Shown here: positions 58,201 through 64,000 of the stretch, piece after piece
How positions within the stretch are numbered: the first letter of the stretch is position 1
How the letters are laid out: each line of letters begins with the position of its first letter
Assembly: GCA_000708835.1 (NCBI GenBank)
Contig: DF237120.1
Coordinates: 1-64,000 of the forward strand
DNA from: Klebsormidium nitens
Taxonomy: Eukaryota > Streptophyta > Klebsormidiophyceae > Klebsormidiales > Klebsormidiaceae
Reading direction: 5' to 3'
Length of the DNA stretch: 64,000 nucleotides
Translations under genes and position numbers: made by a program
The notes under the pieces: generated by a model
The model's database searches: none
What the model saw: the letters and a program-made list of their open reading frames with translations, nothing else
Told to the model about the DNA's origin: nothing

Positions 58201-61200
58201 AACCACTCACAAACGGACACGTGGCTCACCCCTTGCCAGCTGGCACCGCCTTCATGACCTGCCACGTCACGGCCGCCCCGTGTTTGAGCGAGTTATGGTG
58301 CAAAAACAGCGGCGCGCCGCTCTCGGGGTCGTGCTGCACCATGGTGTGCCCGCAGAATCCGCCGGAATCCGTTTCCGCTCCCGCGGCAGCGACCGGCGTT
58401 CCGACCATGGCGAACGGCGTTCCGGTCGCCAGGAACGCCAGGCGGAACGCCTCCTTGTCGCCGTTGATCATTTTCTGGAACGTACTGTCCTTTGCGAAGA
58501 AGAACGCAAGGTTGAGCGCTTTCCACGCGCGCCGTTTGTCGACGAAAATTTGCCCCGACTCCTGCTCTTGCCCCTGAGACGAAACTCCCAGGATTGACCA
58601 GATTGGGTTTCCGGTGGCGGTCCGCCAGAAGTCCGGCCAGAACAGGGCGCCGGTGGTCTGGTACTGGGCGGAACGGAACAGGGCGGCGGGGTTGGCCATG
58701 GGGATGTTGTCCGCGTCGAGGAAAAGGACCTCTTCGAAAGACGAATGCAGGATCGCGATAGGCTTCGCCTGAAAGAGATACAGAGAAGATTTCAGAAAAA
58801 CCTGCCACAAAACCTTAGATGGTTAAGGATTCAAACTGAACCAGACGTGGGCGGCAACCAGCCTTGAAGAAAGTTCAAATACAGGTTACTTTTCTACTGT
58901 AATAACAAGAGACTTAGGAAATTTACTCAGCCTGACGAGCTGCCAAAACGTCATATGAATCCCTTGAAAAAGTTTAGATTTTTCGAAGGTGGCATTGAGT
59001 GACAAAAGGTTTGATTATCTGTAGTCTTTTCTCTTTTCCGTTAAGGAAAAATCATGTGGTTAGAGCTGAATCTGATCAAGAGCCACGAGCGGCCTAAACT
59101 CTGCAGTTGAGAATCAGATTACGTCACCAGGATATGAGTCATAAATGTCACTTGAACTAGAATTTTTCGGATGGCTTAATCATGTCTAGAAGTGACCGGT
59201 TCAACAAAGATTCAGAGGCTTTTCGACGAAGGTCGAGAATTTGATTGTAAAGAACCCAAAGAAAAAGCAATCAGCGATTGTCTTTGAACTTAGCTTGCAA
59301 ACGATCGTCACACATACCCGAGACAATCATTTGTAAACTTGGTCAGATGTGAATAAATGATGCAAGATGGAGTGCACTTGAAGAGTGCCGCTGGAAAGAA
59401 TCATTTGATGTTAAGTTGACACCAAAGGAACCGACTAGTTGGCTACATTGTGCAAAGCTAACTTCAACCTGGTGTGATTCAATCGGAACAAGTTCCACAC
59501 AGAGCTTGTGACACCTTCAGATTTTTCGAAGATTCGATTTGAGATGTGAGGTCACGAAAGAAGCAGTCTGGAAGTCATGGGAATTATGGCACCCAGAAGT
59601 GGCTGAATCAGACGAAGGAGGTCGAAAGCCATCTCTTTCAAGTGACAGGATCCACGAACAGATTCAAGAATTATGGAAAGAATCGTCTCATGAAAGGCTG
59701 CAAACAAGGGGAGGATCGGATTACATTCAAAAGCAATCTTTTTCGAAAGATGTAAAAATCAGGGCACCAAAACGAGAAGTCAGCAAAACCAGGCTGAAAA
59801 ATATTGATAGAACTCACTTGGAAAACGTGCTCCCCTTGACTAGTCTCTGTGCTCCGGAGATCGTCGTCCGACGCATAGTTGGCCACGTTCTTGATCACAA
59901 GCTTGCTGTAACTGGTTAGCAGGGAGGTCATGACGTCAGGGCTGACATCACCAGAGTACCAGATCTGCATGCAGAAGGGGGGAGATTTTTGAAAACCTGC
60001 CCGAGAAGAGGGGGATCCGAAGATCTGCAAGAGCGGGGGGCATTTAGCTAGGAAACGGATTGGAGTGCGAGATCTGCCAGGGATGGGAAGCCTTATGTTT
60101 TATGTAAAAGGGGGGAATGATTGCGAATCTGTCCGAGGGGGGTCAGGCCCTGTTTTTGATTGGAGCCGATTTCGAGGGTAGAGAAGGATCTTCAAGGAGG
60201 GGGAGGGTTTATACGTTTGCTTCTGGAGAGGGGGAAGGATTAAATCAAGGGAAAGGGAAAGGGGGGCAGTGGACGTCTGTGAGAGAGGGGCAGGATCCAC
60301 GATTATTGGAAGGAGGGATTCAGGATAATCTGGCATAAGGGAGTAAACATTGAGAGGAAAGAACAGGGGAGAAGTAGATTTTGAGCGGGGGCCAAGGGGT
60401 GGAGGGTATCATATGTCTGTGTGGATTCCTACATATTCTTGACGTTTGATGTACAAAATGGGTGTTTTTTATCACATATGTGTTTAAATTGCTGCGAGAT
60501 CTTAGCGCCGGAAGGGGCAAAAGCAAGATCTGGTGAGGCTTTTGACGCTGAAATCTTAGAGAAACCAATCCATGCAATTCATCTTCGATAGATATAGTCT
60601 TTTTAGTAGCCAACTTTCAAGATCTTCCAAATGTCTATCAAATAGAAGCCTGCAGATAAGGATTGATCATTGGCACAGGTACTCAACGCGGAATTATCAA
60701 AGAGAGAAGTTGTTAGGCAGAGCTGTGAAGGACCCGAACGACTCTGAAAAAGACCCCTCGTGGGCGAAAATGTTTACAGCCATAGTGACCTTTCCGATTC
60801 TGGCCGCCTTTTTGCTTCATGCACCTTCAAACCGCAATCAAGCCTGAGTTGTCTGGTTATGACAACAAGGGATCCAAACAATCCGAAAAAGCTGTTCAAA
60901 CCACGTTCAAAATAACCGGGCTTCTCTTGAGAGTTCCAGATCTGCTATCCCAAACAAGAAGATTCTTGAATCTCGTCCACAAACCGCCCAGCACACCCGT
61001 TTCCCCACTGCCCAAAGAAATGCCCCCACACGACAATAGCCCCTTAATGAAACTTTCAAGTTCTGGTCAAATAGAAGTAGCGCAGGTTCTTGGCAGCATG
61101 AACATGTTGTGCTGTGAAAGGGAGAAAAGCAAGGCCATGCAGAAGAAGATGACGAACCACAAGAAGCCCAACCCAGCAAACCAGATTCGAAAGACAATCT

Positions 61201-61603
61201 CGAAAGGCAAGAACTATTCAAGGCAGACCTACACAACGACCGAATCTATAGAAGTCAAATAGAAGCAAGCAAAGCCACTCACCTCCACAGGCAAATCAAA
61301 CCCCTCTGATTGGAGCGTCGTTAGCAGGACCGGCACGTTGACCAGATCCAGTTTGGTCGCCGTAATCACCAGCCCCTCCCCCGCAAACCGCCCCTCGGGG
61401 TACTCGGGAGTCTGCGCGACGGCGGCTTTCCAGGCTGCCGTGAGGGCTGGCGCGTCGCCGGAAAGAGCGGGCCAATGGGGGGAGGAAAGGGCGTGGAAGT
61501 TGCAGTCGACATAGGGTTCGCTGGGGACGCAGAGAGCGGCGGTGGAATGGGCGAATAGGGAAACACTGAGAAGCGCCATTAGGAGGAAAGCAGGCGCTGC
61601 CAT
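55237..61603 (-). CDS. Secretory-pathway glycosyltransferase (Mannosyl_trans3-like) with Cys-rich tail
   Basis: Seven exons agree in phase (550 residues): 61283-61603, 59818-59964, 58230-58768, 57516-57778, 56576-56631, 55972-56196 and 55237-55338. An N-terminal hydrophobic signal (MAAPAFLLMALLSVSLFA) sends it into the secretory pathway. The catalytic part resembles PF11051 alpha-mannosyltransferases: LPVEIWYSGD, AKPIAILHSSFEEVLFLDAD (DxD-type metal site in LDADN), GALFWPDFWR, NPIWSILGV, ESGQIFVDKRRAWKAL, GDKEAFRLAFLA, GGFCGHTMVQHDP and LFLHHNSLKH. A GTGAGG donor in exon 4 (AAC G|GTGAGG) leads to exons rich in Cys: GVCPSGANY|CYSSGG..TCC and GVCLPGFFNQP|CFPAGG..ICC, forming repeated modules across exon borders. 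If the exon 4 donor is skipped, the frame stops at 57364 (473 residues). Acceptor sugar is unknown; the tail could bind carbohydrate. Confidence 0.82.
55725..55971 (-). repeat. Decayed copies of Cys-rich exon 6 end in intron 6 of the glycosyltransferase
   Basis: On the minus strand the end of exon 6 (GGAGGCGTTTGCTTGCCC then TTCAACCAGCCG|GTACGT) is repeated with the donor-like site at 55832, 139 bp beyond the real donor at 55971. A further partial copy (GTTGGAACAACCCCGTCT) lies near 55740-55770. Confidence 0.88.
56632..56860 (-). repeat. Duplicated acceptor of exon 5 in intron 4 of the glycosyltransferase
   Basis: Minus-strand GCTTGCAG|GCTCCGCTACATTC at 56809 duplicates the real TCTTGTAG|GCTCCGCGACCGTC at 56631. 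The shared upstream words ATCTCCTGTGATAC and CACCTCCTGTGATAC support duplication of the intron end as well. Confidence 0.8.
59965..60100 (-). repeat. Duplicated acceptor of exon 2 in intron 1 of the glycosyltransferase
   Basis: On the minus strand the real GCATGCAG|ATCTGGTACTC (59964) is preceded by GCTCTTGCAG|ATCTTCGGATC (60024) and CCTGGCAG|ATCTCGCACTC (60073). Short C-rich tracts are shared. Steps are about 60 and 49 bp. Confidence 0.65.
60101..61282 (-). other. Rest of intron 1 of the glycosyltransferase
   Basis: About 1.2 kb of intron. A G-rich purine stretch (plus strand) occupies 60100-60400. A plus-strand frame at 60819-61262 is open but has no family content. I see no nested gene. 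Confidence 0.5.
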
Positions 61604-61689
61604 GGCGAAAGGTGGGCGCCGAATATTGGCTGTAGGCAAATGTGAAGGGAGATCACCGATCTTTCGCCATTTTGAAGCCGAATCCGGGT

Positions 61690-63070
61690 GTTGTTAGCAC
61701 ACGCTTTCTCAGATGGTTCGGAAGGAGCAAAGTGAGAAGATGGCAGCTGTTCAGCGCGTTCTGGATTCTTGCGCTTCTGCGTTACTGAGCTTGGATTTTT
61801 TGAGAAGTGCAACCAGGGGACAGATCTAAGTGCAGCATCCAAGGAAATTGAAGAAAGATGCTGAAATACCGCAGTCAGGAAGTCAACTGCAACCGAGCGG
61901 GGACGAAGGAAAGCACTGGACTTCAAGCCGCGCCTTTAAAGCGGATCGTGATTGGAGTGTGCGATGTGACTTCTATGGCCCAAATGGATCGGAGCCTCCG
62001 TTCGGTAGTTTCGTTTTCCAACAGCTGTTCCGAACCGTTTCGCTGCGTCATAACCTCATGGGCCTGCAATAATTCTCAAGAGCCATCTCATATGGACGTC
62101 AAGAAGCTCTGCATGGCCGCATCTCGCACTGAACGCTGCCTAAAAACTCGGACCCCGTTTTCACACCCGTTTCTCTGCAGCCGAACGATAGCGGACAACG
62201 ATCTTTTGCGTTTGTCTTGAGGTTAACTAGCGCTCTCTCAGAACCTTCGGAAAGATTGAAGTAAGATGGGGATGGCAGCTTCTTCGCGCATTCGCGGTTT
62301 TTGCGCTTTCTGCGTTTCTTGGGCTTGCGCTTTTTGAGAGCTGCAACCAGGGGACAAAGTATTTGAAAGGGGACAGATCTGTGTGGAGCTTCAGAGGATG
62401 TTGATTAAAGCTGCTGAAACCTCGCAGTCCAAAACGCAGTCAAAGAGTCAACGTTGTCGGATGCATGAAGCAGTGTACTCTCCTCGAACGTACAAACCCC
62501 GCCAGTCAGCCGATCGTGTTTGGAGTGTGCGATGACGTGACGTCTATGACCCAACGGAGCCCGTTATTCGGCAGATTCGTTTTTAAACAGCTGTTCCGAA
62601 CCGGTTCGATGCGTCAAAACCCGGGCCCGGGGCCTCTCATCATTCTTGGCATCTCATAGACGTCAGAAGAGAAGTGATTGCAGCGTCTTTTGCGCTTTTG
62701 GGCTTGAGCGATTTCGGAGCTGCAGCTTAGATCCGAGGGCAGCGTCAAAGGACTGGTAAAAGATGCTGAAACTTCGCAGTCAAAAAGTCAGCTGCAGCCG
62801 TGCGGGTGCGCATCAAGCACCATACTCTTTTCCAAGCGCACCTGCAGTCAAGATTGAAATGTGCGATGTGACTTCCGTGACCCACCGAACCGGAGCCCCT
62901 TGTTCGGCGGTTTCGGTTTTGAAGACCTGTTTCGAAACGGTTTGAAAGCATTTATAACCTCAGGCTAGGGCCTGCTAGGATTCTAGGCATGCATCTCGTA
63001 TGGACGTCAAACTGCCCGGATTGGCCGCATCTCGCCCTGAACGTTGGCTTCGCAGTTTGGGCTGGCTTCG
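61690..63070. repeat. Three-copy tandem repeat in the glycosyltransferase 5' flank
   Basis: Three diverged units share ordered words: a GGCAGCT..CGC..GCG block (61740, 62267, about 62676), GCTGAAA.C.CGCAGTC (61860, 62413, 62765) and GTGCGATG.GAC.TC.RTGRCCCA (61957, 62525, 62861). The latter is followed by CGGAGCC, TTCGG and CTGTTYCGAA. TATGGACGTCAA and GCCGCATCTCGC end units 1 and 3. The array starts about 90 bp upstream of the glycosyltransferase start codon, so it probably includes its promoter. Confidence 0.85.
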
Positions 63071-64000
63071 AAAGGCAGGCGTTCTCTGATCTGACTCGAC
63101 CCGAGTCCCTTTTTGCCTTCGGCTGCGCCCGGGCCCCGAACCCTTTACCGTCAGTAAAAAGCTTCAATGTCAACCTGCGTCCGTGAGTTCTGATGGCGTG
63201 ACAGCAAGCCCCCTCGCGCGCGCACAGGAACGATTGGGCTAGCGCTGCTAACCAGGCTGAAACGAAACCACAAGTTAATTGAGTCTCAGGTTATTGGACA
63301 ATAAGTTAAACATCCACGCCTTCACCTTGTGTGAATTTTAAAGGGCTGGTTACCGCCCAAGTCTGGTTTCCCGTACTGATAACCACTTCTTAACCAGCCC
63401 ATAGCCAGCCCATGACCCTATATGGGTTAAATGGCCAGAAATACCTGGGCGCTTGCCCGGTTTCCGGCTCCTCTTGCGTCTACTTCCGCTCGCGCAAGCT
63501 TGCAACTTGTGGTGAAAGATACTGCACACACCGAAACATATGGAGGAAGAACAGTCGTACGTCAGCTTTTGGAAGTTCGGGAGGGGTTTTTGACCACACA
63601 TTCAGCGGTTTAAATTGCTCGTACTACGCTCATACTGTTCTATCTGGTTTATGAACGTTTAGAGATCCAACTGTGGAAGCAAACCGCAAAGTTTCAAGCA
63701 CACAACCATCTGTAACTCAAGCCTCTCTAGAATCGAGTAGTTGACTCTTTTCGATAAGAGGGGATTGGCTATACTGTGAAGGACCTTCTATTCGCAGCTT
63801 TCAGTTGAAGCGATAGCGGCAGCTGCTTTTGACTCTATCTCACTGCGCATTGAGTGCGGGGGCAATGAGTGCGCCGGAGTCTTGGACAGCTGTACAGAGA
63901 ATAGCAGCTAGCTCCTCGCCGTCAAACTCGCTGACGTACAGCTGATGTCAGCAGCTTGGAAAACGACTTCGTAGTCACTGTCAACGCGACGCGGTTTGCG
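63071..64000. other. No gene recognised
   Basis: The last 930 bases hold only short unsupported frames on both strands. Confidence 0.45.

Noticed and set aside
58293-58808. 171-codon minus-strand frame
   Set aside because: Out-of-frame shadow of glycosyltransferase exon 3, which carries the conserved catalytic motifs in the other frame.
60819-61262. 147-codon plus-strand frame in glycosyltransferase intron 1
   Set aside because: No family content, no splice context, and antisense to a gene; not enough to call a nested gene.

Overview
The window is nuclear DNA of a eukaryote in the plant lineage. The genes are split by many short GT-AG introns and one probable GC-AG intron. Products include a plastid-targeted glutathione S-transferase, a leucine-rich-repeat receptor kinase, a root-cap/LEA-like domain, a PF11051-type glycosyltransferase and the replication factor ORC3. 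A streptophyte alga or early land plant (Klebsormidium-like) is the best guess, but that is inference. I rebuilt the genes by hand, requiring every intron to have plausible splice sites and matching codon phase. A 965-base assembly gap lies at 15767-16731.

Layout: (1) 1906-6126, plus strand: a secreted seven-blade kelch protein that appears spliced to a root-cap-like domain. (2) 6127-10300: sparse DNA with a GC-rich ~120-bp tandem array. (3) 14640 to about 10300, minus strand: ORC3, with one apparent +1 frameshift and an unresolved 3' half. (4) 19137-20216: unrecognised coding-like segments interrupted by a stop. (5) 28774-23907, minus strand: a complete seven-exon plastid GST. (6) 30553-41345, plus strand: a complete 15-exon LRR receptor kinase whose HRD aspartate is Asn. 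(7) 43637-52084, plus strand: a complete 11-exon amidohydrolase of the 8-oxoguanine deaminase type. (8) 61603-55237, minus strand: a seven-exon glycosyltransferase with a cysteine-rich tail. (9) 61690-63070: a three-copy tandem repeat in its 5' flank.

The most striking signal crosses gene boundaries. In at least three genes, on both strands, introns carry one to three decayed tandem copies of the adjacent splice junction (exon edge, splice site and intron edge), repeated at about 50-180 bp. The copies keep recognisable GT or AG sites but have lost frame. This looks like a recurrent local duplication process that produces decoy or alternative splice sites, and it may bear on intron growth or intron birth.

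The genes do not form a pathway; they are independent nuclear genes. Functions span cell-surface signalling, secreted or cell-wall proteins and glycosylation, purine salvage or detoxification, redox metabolism in the plastid, and DNA replication.
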